DNA of 64,000 bases, taken from the NCBI GenBank assembly GCA_036824465.1, contig DAITAC010000006.1, forward strand, positions 1 to 64,000, written 5' to 3'. The notes under the pieces were generated by a model. It did not search any database, had not been told where the DNA came from, and was given only the letters and a program-made list of their open reading frames with translations. The position numbers were made by a program, and so were the translations under genes. Shown piece by piece: positions 24,735 through 33,755 of the stretch (position 1 is the first letter of the stretch; the number at the start of each line of letters is the position of its first letter). The stretch comes from JAKOQB01 sp036824465 (lineage in GTDB: Bacteria > Pseudomonadota > Gammaproteobacteria > Burkholderiales > Burkholderiaceae_F).

Positions 24735-25103
24735 ATGAAAGCCACCGTCGCTGAGTACCTGCCGAAGATTCCCGGCCCGCCAAACGAAACGTGGCCGCAA
24801 GGCGCGCGTTCGACTGTCGCGATGGAGCGAGGCTCGATGCAACTGCGGTTGTTCGCGCCCGGCGCATTTGATCGCCAGCAGCCGCACACGCGCGATGAAC
24901 TCTACGTTGTGATTGAAGGCAGCGGGACGTTTGTGGTCGATCATGCGGCCGGAACGGAGCACATCGCATTCGGCCCGCACGACGTGTTGTTCGTCGCCGC
25001 GCATGTGCCGCATCGTTTCGTGGGAACCACGCCCGACTTCAAGACCTGGGTGGTGTTCTACGGACCCGACCGCAGTGAACCAGAGCCCGGAGGGAAGAAA
25101 TGA
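24735..25103 (+). CDS. Cupin domain protein
   Basis: A single-domain 122-aa beta-barrel protein. Motif 1 lies around QPHTRDELYVVIEGSGTFVV and motif 2 around PHDVLFVAAHVPHRF. One candidate metal ligand of motif 1 is H in QPHTRDE. It could be a small enzyme or a ligand sensor. The start is seven bases after the LysE stop and its stop overlaps the following aminotransferase start by four bases. Confidence 0.88.
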   Translation: MKATVAEYLPKIPGPPNETWPQGARSTVAMERGSMQLRLFAPGAFDRQQPHTRDELYVVIEGSGTFVVDHAAGTEHIAFGPHDVLFVAAHVPHRFVGTTPDFKTWVVFYGPDRSEPEPGGKK

Positions 25104-26305
25104 ACGCCCCGAAAACCGAGATCACCGCCGAGCTTCGACCTGCACGCCGCACCGAACAGGTCAAGAGCTCGATGATCCGTGAGATCCTGAAGGTCACGCA
25201 GCGCCCCGACATGATCTCGCTCGCCGGCGGGCTGCCCGCGCCCGAGACTTTTCCGGTCGAGGCCATGCGCGCCGCCTTCGATGCCGTGCTGGCGCAAGAT
25301 GGTCCGGGCGCACTTCAGTACAGCACAACCGAGGGTTATCAACCGCTGCGCGAGTGGATCGCCGCGCAGGAAGCCGCGCGCGGCGCACCAACGCACGCTG
25401 AAGAAGTGCTGATCGTCGCCGGCAGCCAGCAGGCACTCGATCTGGTCGGCAAGGCGTTCGCCGAGACCGGCGCGCCGCTGCTGGTCGAGGCACCGAGTTA
25501 CCTCGGTGCACTGCAGGCATTCTCCGTATTCGAGCCGGTGTTTCGCACCATCCCGACCGACGCCGGCGGCCTGATGCCACAGGCGATCGACACACAGCTC
25601 GCGCACGGCGCACGCATCGCCTACGTGATGCCGAATTTCCAGAACCCGACCGGCCGCACACTGACCGTTGAACGCCGTGAGGCGCTGGCGCAGCGCGCGC
25701 GCGCGAACGATCTGTGGCTGGTCGAAGATGATCCGTACGGTGAACTCTGGTATCGCGCGGCGCCGCCGGCCGGTTTGCGCGCGTGGGCGCCGGAGCGAAC
25801 GATCCGCATCTGTTCGTTCTCAAAGGTGCTCGCACCGGGACTGCGGCTGGGCTATGTGGTCGCACCGAGCGCCTGCATCGATCTGCTGGTGCGGCTGAAG
25901 CAGGCAACGGACCTGCATACAGCCACCCTGTCGCAGCGCGCCGCACATCGAATCGTTTCCAGTGCCGACTTCCCGGCGCATCTGGACCGTGTACGCACGC
26001 GCTACGCCGATCAGTGCCGGGCGATGCTGGCGGCCCTTGAACAGTCGATGCCGTCGGGCGTCGAATGGACGCGACCCGACGGCGGCATGTTCGTGTGGCT
26101 CACGCTGCCTGCGCACGTCGATACCACCGCGATGCTGGCGCGCGCCATTGAGCGCAACGTGGTCTACGTTCCCGGCGAGCCATTTTATGCCGGCGCGCCG
26201 GCGCGCAATACGTTGCGGCTGTCGTTTGTCACTGTACCGCCGCCCGCGATCGAGCGCGGCGTGCGCACGCTGGCCGAGTTGATCCGCGCGGAGATCCGAT
26301 GCTGA
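25100..26305 (+). CDS. PLP-dependent aminotransferase (2-aminoadipate/aromatic type)
   Basis: A 401-aa fold-type I transaminase without a DNA-binding domain. It resembles LysN and ArAT-I enzymes: ISLAGGLPAPETFP at the start, FQNPTGRTL, VEDDPYGELWYR, and PLP lysine 242 in SFSKVLAPGLRLGYV. It probably transfers amino groups between an amino acid and 2-oxoglutarate. Overlaps the cupin gene (ATGA) and the GST gene by seven bases. It is related in fold to the divergent MocR regulator, a common pairing. Confidence 0.9.
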   Translation: MNAPKTEITAELRPARRTEQVKSSMIREILKVTQRPDMISLAGGLPAPETFPVEAMRAAFDAVLAQDGPGALQYSTTEGYQPLREWIAAQEAARGAPTHAEEVLIVAGSQQALDLVGKAFAETGAPLLVEAPSYLGALQAFSVFEPVFRTIPTDAGGLMPQAIDTQLAHGARIAYVMPNFQNPTGRTLTVERREALAQRARANDLWLVEDDPYGELWYRAAPPAGLRAWAPERTIRICSFSKVLAPGLRLGYVVAPSACIDLLVRLKQATDLHTATLSQRAAHRIVSSADFPAHLDRVRTRYADQCRAMLAALEQSMPSGVEWTRPDGGMFVWLTLPAHVDTTAMLARAIERNVVYVPGEPFYAGAPARNTLRLSFVTVPPPAIERGVRTLAELIRAEIRC

Positions 26306-26774
26306 AGATCTGGGGTCGGCTGTCCTCGATCAATGTCCGCAAGGTCGTCTGGGCGGCGGGCGAAGCTGGCATCGCTTTCGAGCGCACCGATGCGGGCGCC
26401 GCGTTCGGCCTCGTCGATCAAGCGTGGTACGCCGCGATGAATCCGAATCGCCTCGTGCCGGTGATTGACGACGACGGCTTTGTGCTGTGGGAGTCCAACG
26501 TCATCGTGCGCTACCTCAGCGCGAAATACGCGCCGGGCCGCCTTTATCCGCTTGATCTCGCCGCACGCTTCGATGCCGAACGCTGGATGGACTGGCAGCA
26601 GACCACGCTGAATCCCGCCGGCCGCAATGCGTTCATGCAGCTGATTCGCACACCGATGATGCAGCGCGACTCGGCGCTGATCGAGCGCTCGCGCACTCAG
26701 ACCGAGCCGCTGCTGGCATTGCTTGATGCGCATCTGGCCAGGCACCGATTCATGGCCGGCAAGGGTTTCACGAT
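26299..26774 (+). CDS. Glutathione S-transferase family protein (partial, runs into assembly gap)
   Basis: The first 158 codons of a GST: thioredoxin-like domain with KIWGRLSSINVRKVVWAA and the SNAIL-type glutathione site WESNVIVRYLS, then the helical domain WMDWQQTTLNPAGRNAF. The sequence stops at an N run. The catalytic residue is the serine in SSINV. Overlaps the aminotransferase stop by seven bases, so it belongs to the same transcript. Confidence 0.88.
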
Positions 26775-26874
26775 NNNNNNNNNNNNNNNNNNNNNNNNNN
26801 NNNNNNNNNNNNNNNNNNNNNNNNNNNNNNNNNNNNNNNNNNNNNNNNNNNNNNNNNNNNNNNNNNNNNNNNNN
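26775..26874. other. Assembly gap of 100 N
   Basis: Exactly 100 N separate a GST reading frame from the C-terminal part of an EamA transporter. The flanks share no sequence. The true length is unknown; at least the end of the GST and the first half of the transporter are missing. Confidence 0.99.
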
Positions 26875-27348
26875 GCGGTCGTCATTGCCTTTGCGCTGCG
26901 CGAAGGAAATGCCACGCTGACCGCCGGCGACCTTTGGATGCTGGGCGCCGTGGTGCTCGCCGCCCTCGGCTATGTCATCGGCGGCCGTCTGGCCGGTGTG
27001 ATGGGCGGAGTCGAAGTGATTCTATGGGCACTCGTGATCGCGCTGCCAGTTTCAGCTCCGGTCGCCGCATGGCTCGCGTACACCACACCGCTCGGCGCGA
27101 GCGCGCTGGCGTGGGGCGGGGTCGCCTACGTGACGCTGGTATCGCAACTGATCGGCTTCTTCGCCTGGTACAACGGACTCGCGCTTGGCGGCATCGCGCG
27201 CGTCGGGCAGGTGCAACTGTTGCAGGTCTTCTTCACGATCGTCTTCGCCGCCGCATTCTTTGGAGAAACCGTCGACGCTATCACCTGGCTTGCCGCCGCG
27301 GCAGTCGTCATCAGCATTGCGATCGGCCGCTCTGGAGGAAGAACATGA
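26875..27348 (+). CDS. EamA/DMT-family transporter (partial, 5' end in gap)
   Basis: About 157 C-terminal residues of a drug/metabolite exporter: hydrophobic segments DLWMLGAVVLAALGYVIGG, VILWALVIALPVSAPVAAW, GVAYVTLVSQLIGFFAWYNG and AITWLAAAAVVISIAIG match the second EamA repeat. The complete family member is about 290 aa. Its stop overlaps the phzF start (ATGA). It is a second exporter in the same operon. Confidence 0.85.
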   Translation, partial: AVVIAFALREGNATLTAGDLWMLGAVVLAALGYVIGGRLAGVMGGVEVILWALVIALPVSAPVAAWLAYTTPLGASALAWGGVAYVTLVSQLIGFFAWYNGLALGGIARVGQVQLLQVFFTIVFAAAFFGETVDAITWLAAAAVVISIAIGRSGGRT

Positions 27349-28235
27349 CAGAACGGAAATACCGCTACTTCACGTGCGACGTGTTCACGCAGGAGATGTT
27401 CGGGGGCAACCAGCTCGCGGTTGTAATGGACGCAGTCGGTATCCGGCCCGAAGAGATGCTTGCACTTGCGCGTGAGTTCAGGTTCTCCGAGACGACTTTC
27501 GTGCTGCCGCCACGCGATCCGCGCAACGCGGCGCAGGTGCGTATCTTCACGCCCGGCGGCGAACTGCCGTTCGCAGGCCATCCGACGGTCGGCACCGCGT
27601 TCGTGCTGGCGACGATGGGCCGCGTGCCGATGACGCAGAGCGATATCGTGCTGGAGGAAGGCGTGGGGCCGGTCGTAGTGCGCATCGACCGGCTCGGTGC
27701 CCGCATCAATCGCTGCACACTGACGGCAGCGCAACTGCCTGCGCAGGCAGCCACGGCACCGGAGCGCGATGCGCTCGCACGACTGCTTTCGCTGCCAACG
27801 GTTGGCGTCATCGATGGCGCGGAAATCTGGTCGTGCGGCGTGCCGTTCCTGACCGTGCCGCTGCTATCGGTCGACGCGCTCGCGCGCTGCAAACCGAACC
27901 TCGACGAGTGGAAGACCCTCGCCAGTTTTGAGAGCAGCAAGGTCTATGCGGTTGCGCCTGTGGACGAGTCCACCTGGCGCGTACGGATGTTCGCGCCCGA
28001 CCTTGGAGTTCCCGAAGATGCGGCGACCGGATCGGCCGCCGCGGCCTTTGCAGGCTGGCTCGCGAAGAGAAGCCCCGGTGGTGACGGCACGACGCGCGTC
28101 ACGTTGCATCAGGGGCAGGAAATGGGGCGACCGAGCCAACTGGCGCTGTCGTTCGATCAGCGCGGCGGGCATGTGACTGCGGTCCGTGTCGGCGGCTTCT
28201 CGGTGATGGTGACCGACGGCACGCTGTACCTGTAA
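27345..28235 (+). CDS. PhzF-family isomerase/epimerase
   Basis: A 296-aa enzyme with the diaminopimelate-epimerase fold. The catalytic glutamate sits in FRFSETTFVLPP and the GHPTVGTAFVLA and EDAATGSAAAAFAGWL segments form the conserved active-site loops. PhzF converts trans-2,3-dihydro-3-hydroxyanthranilate in phenazine producers, but most genomic PhzF-like proteins have other unknown substrates and no phenazine genes are here. A GGAGGAAG site precedes ATG 27345. It is the last gene of the MocR-linked operon. Confidence 0.9.
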   Translation: MTERKYRYFTCDVFTQEMFGGNQLAVVMDAVGIRPEEMLALAREFRFSETTFVLPPRDPRNAAQVRIFTPGGELPFAGHPTVGTAFVLATMGRVPMTQSDIVLEEGVGPVVVRIDRLGARINRCTLTAAQLPAQAATAPERDALARLLSLPTVGVIDGAEIWSCGVPFLTVPLLSVDALARCKPNLDEWKTLASFESSKVYAVAPVDESTWRVRMFAPDLGVPEDAATGSAAAAFAGWLAKRSPGGDGTTRVTLHQGQEMGRPSQLALSFDQRGGHVTAVRVGGFSVMVTDGTLYL

Positions 28236-28239
28236 CCCC

Positions 28240-28704
28240 CTACAGCGCGACGCGGCCGAGCGTCGCAATCGCGATCGTCGCGAATCCCAGCACCAGGTTG
28301 AACGCGACCTCCTTGCGGATCTGATCGAGGCTCTGCGCGCCCGCCGGCCAGTCGCGCGCGGCGACGGCCACCTGCAACCGCTTGAAGGGCGCCAACCGGA
28401 TATGCGCAAAGATCCCAATCATCACAAGGCCCACGCCGAACATCAGATGCACGGACGGATGGGCGACGCGAAAGCCGCCGCCGACCACGATAATCACGAT
28501 CCCCGACACGAGAACGACAATCACGGCAATCGCCACCCAGTTGAAAAAGCGCCGCAGGATTTCAGTCAGCAGCGGCAGTCGGTGTGGAGGATCAAGCTGT
28601 CCCACGCATGCAGGACGCACCGCAAAGTGCATCACGAACATGCCGCCGACCCAGATGACCACAGCGATCAGGTGCAGACACAGCATCAGCGCGTAAGTCG
28701 TCAT
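28240..28704 (-). CDS. CopD-family membrane protein
   Basis: A 154-aa inner-membrane protein with four hydrophobic segments. The first helix contains LHLIAVVIWVGGMFVMHFAV, the CopD-like histidine/tryptophan pattern, and the last contains VAFNLVLGFATIAIATLG. ATG 28704 was chosen because TTYALMLCLHLIAV starts the family; upstream codons belong to the end of the next gene's frame. Function in copper resistance is not supported by nearby genes. Confidence 0.78.
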   Translation of the reverse strand: MTTYALMLCLHLIAVVIWVGGMFVMHFAVRPACVGQLDPPHRLPLLTEILRRFFNWVAIAVIVVLVSGIVIIVVGGGFRVAHPSVHLMFGVGLVMIGIFAHIRLAPFKRLQVAVAARDWPAGAQSLDQIRKEVAFNLVLGFATIAIATLGRVAL

Positions 28705-28717
28705 TTCACGTTCCTGA

Positions 28718-29800
28718 TCAATCGAGCAACCGCCGCGTTTCGCCGTGGCGCAGCACAAAGAACTGACGTTCGCCGACGCCGAATTTGTTCCGCGCGGCTT
28801 CGAGATCGGCAACCGCCTGATCGAGCGGCTCGTCGGTCAACTGGAACGTGCCCCAATGCATGCCGAGCGACCGCCGCGCTTTCAGATCGAGGTGAATCTG
28901 CACTGCTTCCTCGGGATTCACGTGCTGCTTGGACATGAACCAGCGCGGCTCGTAGCCGCCGATCGGAATCAGCGCCAGATCGATCGTACCGAAGCGCTCT
29001 CCGATCTCCTTGAAGTGCACCGCCGAGTATCCGGTGTCACCGCCAAAGAAGGCGCGCCTGCGGCCGCCCTCAATCACGTAGCCACCCCACAGCGATTTCA
29101 TGCGATCAGCATAGCCGCGACCGCTCCAGTGCTGGACGGGGACCAGGTACACGCGCACGCCGTTGCGCTCGATGGCGTCCCACCAGTCGAGCGCCGTGGT
29201 GTTCGTGATTCCTTCTTCCGCGAGCCAGCGTTCGACACCAAGCGGCACGATGAACAGCGGCGGGCCTCCCGCCTGCACGTTAAGTGCCTTGACGGAAGCC
29301 GCATCGAGATGATCGTAGTGATTGTGCGTAATGACGACGATGTCGATGCGCGGCAACTCGCGCAGCAGCACGCCCGGAGGCTGCCAGCGTTTCGGCCCCA
29401 CCCACTGAACCGGCGAAGCGCGCTCGGAGAATTGCGGATCGGTCAGCACGTTCAGTCCGCCGATCTGGATCAACGCCGTCGCGTGTCCGACCCACGTGAC
29501 CGCAAAATCGCTGCGGTTCTTCCCGATGTAGCCGAGGTCGGGCACGATCGCCGACAGATCCAACTTCGGCGGTGCAATGGTCAGCGTCAGGCGCTCGCGC
29601 TGCCAGCGCAGGAACTCGCTGTAGGGGCGTGGCATCCACGCGGCCGGATCAATGTTCTGGAATCCGTCCGGCCGATGATGGGCTTTCGATTGCGCGTAGT
29701 ACGTATTCAATGTGACGCATCCTGGAACAACAGCGGTCGCAATGATGAGCACCGCGGCCGTGGCAGCGATCATCACGGCGACAGCAGTGTTGCGCTTCAT
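28718..29800 (-). CDS. MBL-fold metal-dependent hydrolase (NAPE-PLD/UlaG-like)
   Basis: A 360-aa protein with an N-terminal hydrophobic segment ending VPGC, which may be a lipobox or a plain signal anchor. The metallo-beta-lactamase core has ITHNHYDHLD (binuclear zinc motif), PVQHWSGRG, FFGGDTGYS and GMHWGTFQL. The family includes N-acyl phosphatidylethanolamine phospholipase D-like enzymes and others acting on lipids, but the substrate is unknown. It lies six bases downstream of parC on the same strand. Confidence 0.85.
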   Translation of the reverse strand: MKRNTAVAVMIAATAAVLIIATAVVPGCVTLNTYYAQSKAHHRPDGFQNIDPAAWMPRPYSEFLRWQRERLTLTIAPPKLDLSAIVPDLGYIGKNRSDFAVTWVGHATALIQIGGLNVLTDPQFSERASPVQWVGPKRWQPPGVLLRELPRIDIVVITHNHYDHLDAASVKALNVQAGGPPLFIVPLGVERWLAEEGITNTTALDWWDAIERNGVRVYLVPVQHWSGRGYADRMKSLWGGYVIEGGRRRAFFGGDTGYSAVHFKEIGERFGTIDLALIPIGGYEPRWFMSKQHVNPEEAVQIHLDLKARRSLGMHWGTFQLTDEPLDQAVADLEAARNKFGVGERQFFVLRHGETRRLLD

Positions 29801-29806
29801 TTCCGG

Positions 29807-32116
29807 TTACGTCCGTCGCAGTCCGGCGACCTGCAGCTTTGACTTCACCAGCGTGCCCTTGCGCGCGCGATGACCCGTGTGCGCCTCGAGATCGGCGCGC
29901 GCGACCGCGACCTCGACCGGCTTGCCGCTCTTCGCGGTGCCGGACACGATGACCCCGGCGTTCGAACACGGCTGTGCGGCGATCAGATTCTCGCCGTCGT
30001 CGAGCCCCATCAGGATCACACCGCGGCCGCCGCCGGATTGCGCCTTGATCTCGTTTGCGGCGAACACGAGCAGACGTCCCTTCTGCGACAGGCACGCGAT
30101 GCGATTGTCGGCCGCCGTGTCGACACGAACCGGACGCAGCGGCGTCGCACCTTCATCGACGGAAATGAACTGTTTGCCGCCCTTCTGGCGCGTGGCGAGA
30201 TCGCCGAGCTGGCACGCGAAGCCGTAACCGTTGCTGGTAGCCAGCAGCAGCGGCTCGGTCGCGGCACCGGCCAAATACGCGACCAGGCGCGTACCCGGCT
30301 CCAGCTCGATCATCGATGTGACCGGCGCTCCGTCGCCGCGTGCAGAAGGCAGCTGCGCCACCGACATCGAGTAGACACGGCCATTGCTGCCGACCGCAAT
30401 CAGAAGATCCGTCGTGCGCACCTCATACGCCCCGTACAGGCCGTCGCCGGGTTTGAACGTGAACTGCGACGCATCGTGCCCATGGCCGGTGCGCGCGCGC
30501 GCGAAACCCTGCTCCGAGATGATCACGGTCACCGGCTCGTCGACGACTTTTGTCTCGACGCTGGCGCGCTCGGCCGCCTCGATCAGCGTGCGCCGCGGGT
30601 CGCCATGCTTCTTCCCGTCGTCGTCGAATTCCTTGCCCACCTGCCTGCGCAGCGCGCCGTCCGATCCCAGCAGCTTCTGCAGCCCGGCCGCGTCCTTGCG
30701 CAGTTCGGCCAGTTCCTGTTCGATCTTGATTCCTTCGAGCCGCGCCAGTTGCCGCAGCCGCAGGTCGAGGATGTCATCGGCCTGGCGCTCGGTGAGCTTG
30801 AATGCCTTGATCAGTTCCGGCTTCGGCTCGTCCGAGTTACGGATCAGCTTGATCACCTTGTCGATGTTCAGCAAGACGGCCTGGCGGCCTTCGAGGATGT
30901 GAATCCTGTCTTCGACCTTGGACAGACGATGCCGCGTGCGCCGGCGCACGGTTTCGACGCGGAACTCGATCCATTCGCCGAGAATCTCGAGCAGCGTCTT
31001 CTGCCGTGGGCGGCCATCGCGGCCGATCATCACCAGGTTGACCGGGGCGCTCGATTCGAGGCTCGTGTTCGCGAGCAGCACATTGACGAACTCATCGCGA
31101 TCGATCTTCGATGTACGCGGCTCGAACACCAGCCGCACCGCCGCTTCCTTGCCGCTCTCATCGCGCTGCGCGTCGAGCACCGAAAGCACCAGTTGCTTCA
31201 GCTGCTGCTGCTCGGCACTCAGCGATTTCTTTCCCGGTTTGACCTGCGGGTTGGTGAGCTCTCCGACTTCTTCCTGCACCCTGCGCGCCGAAACACCGGG
31301 CGGCAATTCATGCACAACCAGTTGCCACTGGCCGCGCGCGAGTTCCTCGAATGTGTAGCGCGCACGCAGCTTGAGGCTGCCGCGTCCGGTCGCATAGATC
31401 TCTCGGATGTCGGCTGCGGGTGAAATGATCTGCGCGCCGCCGGGGAAGTCGGGGCCGGGCAGGACATTGAGCAGTTCGTCGAGAACCGCCTGCGGATTCT
31501 TCAGCACGATCTGCAGTGCCGCGACCACCTCGCGCAGGTTATGTGACGGGACCTCGGTCGCCATGCCCACCGCGATGCCGCTGGCACCATTGAGCAGCGT
31601 GAACGGCAGCCGCGCCGGCAAAAGCTTTGGCTCCTGGAAGCTGCCGTCGTAATTTGGCGTGAAATCCGTCGTGCCTTCGTCGATCTCGTCGAGCAGCAGG
31701 CGTGCGATCGGTGTCAGCCGCGCCTCGGTGTAGCGCATTGCCGCCGCGCCGTCGCCGTCTCGCGAACCGAAATTACCCTGCCCGTCGATCAGCGGGTAGC
31801 GCAGAGAAAAGTCCTGCGCCATCCGCACCATGGCGTCATACGCCGCCTGATCGCCGTGCGGATGAAACTTGCCGAGCACGTCGCCGACCACGCGTGCCGA
31901 CTTCACGGGCTTGGCATTTGCCGCCAGGCCCATCTCGTTCATCGAATACAGGATGCGTCGCTGAACCGGTTTCTGCCCGTCGCAGACATCCGGCAGGGCG
32001 CGGCCCTTGACGACGGAGATCGCGTAGTCGAGATAGGCGCGGCTGGCGAAGTGCGCAAGCGTCAGCGCGTCAGGGTTTTCGCTGGCGGGTTTGAAGAGGG
32101 ATTGCTGTTCAGACAT
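29807..32116 (-). CDS. parC: DNA topoisomerase IV subunit A
   Basis: Cuts and rejoins DNA to separate linked daughter chromosomes. The protein is 769 aa, shorter than GyrA. Catalytic tyrosine 129 in AAMRYTEARLTP, with the winged-helix KPVQRRILYSMNEMG and the isoleucine wedge region. The quinolone-determining region reads HPHGDQAAYDAM: position Q90 replaces the serine of E. coli ParC S80, and D94 replaces E84. C-terminal beta-pinwheel repeats are present to about residue 760. Partner parE lies 2.2 kb away with unrelated genes between. Confidence 0.95.
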   Translation of the reverse strand: MSEQQSLFKPASENPDALTLAHFASRAYLDYAISVVKGRALPDVCDGQKPVQRRILYSMNEMGLAANAKPVKSARVVGDVLGKFHPHGDQAAYDAMVRMAQDFSLRYPLIDGQGNFGSRDGDGAAAMRYTEARLTPIARLLLDEIDEGTTDFTPNYDGSFQEPKLLPARLPFTLLNGASGIAVGMATEVPSHNLREVVAALQIVLKNPQAVLDELLNVLPGPDFPGGAQIISPAADIREIYATGRGSLKLRARYTFEELARGQWQLVVHELPPGVSARRVQEEVGELTNPQVKPGKKSLSAEQQQLKQLVLSVLDAQRDESGKEAAVRLVFEPRTSKIDRDEFVNVLLANTSLESSAPVNLVMIGRDGRPRQKTLLEILGEWIEFRVETVRRRTRHRLSKVEDRIHILEGRQAVLLNIDKVIKLIRNSDEPKPELIKAFKLTERQADDILDLRLRQLARLEGIKIEQELAELRKDAAGLQKLLGSDGALRRQVGKEFDDDGKKHGDPRRTLIEAAERASVETKVVDEPVTVIISEQGFARARTGHGHDASQFTFKPGDGLYGAYEVRTTDLLIAVGSNGRVYSMSVAQLPSARGDGAPVTSMIELEPGTRLVAYLAGAATEPLLLATSNGYGFACQLGDLATRQKGGKQFISVDEGATPLRPVRVDTAADNRIACLSQKGRLLVFAANEIKAQSGGGRGVILMGLDDGENLIAAQPCSNAGVIVSGTAKSGKPVEVAVARADLEAHTGHRARKGTLVKSKLQVAGLRRT

Positions 32117-32581
32117 GAGGCGTGCGCTCGAGTTTCATGCGCGAGGCGGGCGAGTTTACCGAAGGCCGCCTTCGCTCTCCGCCGCGCGGGCGGTTGCTTG
32201 ACTTGTCTCGCCAAGAGAAGGCGGGCCGACGAAGCCGGCCTTTCGAGCTTCCCTCCGCTGCTTGGGGCGGTCGGCGGAGCCTGCAAACTTGCTTCGATCA
32301 AACAGCAGGCCCGACATCCCCCTTCGGCCCCTGCGCAGATCAGCGGATTCGAAGGCATTTCCCTGCGGCCACCCATGTCGGCCGACCGGAACGTGCGTGA
32401 CTTGCGGGTTTCTCAGCAGGATCGGTAACCTGGAGCAGTCCGAGCTTCCCAAGCCTGGTGCTGCTTTCCCGCGAGTGTGACGTTTCCGGTCAACAGGACA
32501 GCGAGACCCGGTTATCCTACAAGACACGTTGATAGACCACGTTAACCGTCATATCCCACAGGCCAATCAATCGCGCGCGCA
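32117..32581. repeat. Gene-free spacer resembling a dispersed betaproteobacterial intergenic repeat
   Basis: 465 bp between the divergent parC and a VOC gene without a credible gene. On the minus strand the stretch 32210-32360 (GGGGCCGAAGGGGGATGTCG, then TGTTTGATCGAAGC and an AGAGAAGG/GCGAGACAAGTCAA segment) resembles, from memory, long degenerate intergenic repeats common in Burkholderiales. No terminal inverted repeats or transposase were found. The parC promoter must lie within it; no clear -10/-35 was identified. Confidence 0.4.
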
Positions 32582-32983
32582 ATGGACACCGCCGCAAATG
32601 CCCTTCGCTCGGGTCTCGTCGTATATGCCAAGAACAAAGACCGCGTCGCCGGTTTCTATCGGCAAACGCTGGCGCTGCGCGCAGTTGAAGAAGATGACAG
32701 CTACGTCGTTCTCCAGGCAGAAGGAGTCGAAATCATCGTACTTAAGATTCCTGACCGCATCGCCTCCGCAATCACGATCGCCACGCCTCCCGAAGCGCGA
32801 GAGGACACCCCATTCAAGCCGACATTCATTGTCCGCAGCCTTGCGACCGTATGCGGGGCCGCCGTATCCTCGAACGGTAACGTCGACCCACTCCAGAACG
32901 GAAGGCACTTGCGCGGCACAGTGGTTCTAGACTGGACGGACCCGGAAGGAAATGTTGTTCCGTTCAGGCAAACCGTCGGTTAA
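32582..32983 (+). CDS. VOC-fold (glyoxalase/bleomycin-resistance type) protein
   Basis: A 133-aa single-module protein. RSGLVVYAKNKDRVAGFYRQTLALR is the first beta-alpha unit, SYVVLQAEGVEIIVLKIP the middle strands, and VLDWTDPEGNVVPFRQ the final strand with the usual E/D-P-GN turn. Metal ligand pattern is weak, so function as an enzyme is uncertain. It has a normal length, unlike the shortened VOC gene at 15377. Stand-alone gene. Confidence 0.82.
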   Translation: MDTAANALRSGLVVYAKNKDRVAGFYRQTLALRAVEEDDSYVVLQAEGVEIIVLKIPDRIASAITIATPPEAREDTPFKPTFIVRSLATVCGAAVSSNGNVDPLQNGRHLRGTVVLDWTDPEGNVVPFRQTVG

Positions 32984-33191
32984 CCCTTCGACCAGGAAGC
33001 AGCAGAAGGTGTCACGCCGTTGGGACAGCGCCTCACATGGAATGGAGGCCGCCGCAGGGGACCAAAGAGACCGCGGGCCGGGCTTCAGGAGAGCCCCGGC
33101 GCATGCACGTCCGTGCGAGTCCGCTGAAATTTCATTGGCTTGAAACGCAGCGTGGCCTGCGTGCCTGGCGTGAACTCTGGTTGCTCCCAAA

Positions 33192-33692
33192 ATGCTTAAA
33201 CTGCCGGCCGATTTCTTTGAACCGATCGGCACTGAAAGGCAGCAAGCGCTGCGTGGAATCAGGTTGGCACCATTCCGCCAGAGAGCACTCGCGATCGCGC
33301 TGGACGGCTTGCTGATCATCGCGATCGTTGCTGCTTTCGACGCCGTCGATATCGCGGATCGCAGCATTTCCCTCTCTTTCGGCGGGCCAGTCGAACTCGA
33401 AGGCGCGTTCGGCGTCGTCGTGTCGACCGCCTACTTCACGCTTGCAACATATCTTGGCAATGGACGCACAATCGGGAAGTACATCTCTGGCATTCGCGTC
33501 GTCTCGCTGGTCAACGAACGGATCTCGTTCTGGCATTGCCTGGATCGCGCCCTCGGATACGCACTGTCGTCGGTAGTGGCCGGACTCGGCTTCGTGCAGT
33601 ATTTCACTCGGCCAAACCACCAGACGATTCATGACCGCCTCGCTCACACCGTGGTGGTCTGTGCGCCTCGCAATGGGAACCGTGCCACTTGA
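33192..33692 (+). CDS. RDD-family membrane protein
   Basis: A 166-aa membrane protein with two to three hydrophobic segments (ALAIALDGLLIIAIVAAF, EGAFGVVVSTAYFTLATYL, a weaker one near SVVAGLGFVQYF). It carries the GRTIGKYISGIRVV and NHQTIHDRLAHTVVV segments of the RDD domain; the RDD triplet itself reads RALAIALD. Function unknown; some RDD proteins are ion antiporters. It is followed after 63 bp by an exported protein. Confidence 0.82.
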   Translation: MLKLPADFFEPIGTERQQALRGIRLAPFRQRALAIALDGLLIIAIVAAFDAVDIADRSISLSFGGPVELEGAFGVVVSTAYFTLATYLGNGRTIGKYISGIRVVSLVNERISFWHCLDRALGYALSSVVAGLGFVQYFTRPNHQTIHDRLAHTVVVCAPRNGNRAT

Positions 33693-33755
33693 CCCGTCGT
33701 CGCTCCGGGCCGCAAACTCGCCCCCGATCGCCGCAATTGACCGAAAGGAACAAGA

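Noticed and set aside
26299..27348. A single 349-aa protein combining GST and EamA transporter
   Set aside because: The two halves are joined only by 100 N; the flanks belong to unrelated families and the in-frame match across the padding is coincidence.
27345..28235. Phenazine biosynthesis locus
   Set aside because: Only a PhzF-fold protein is present; phzA-E and phzG are absent, and PhzF-like proteins are widespread.
29870..31423. A 517-aa open reading frame antisense to parC
   Set aside because: Antisense shadow of a well-conserved gene with no recognisable domain.
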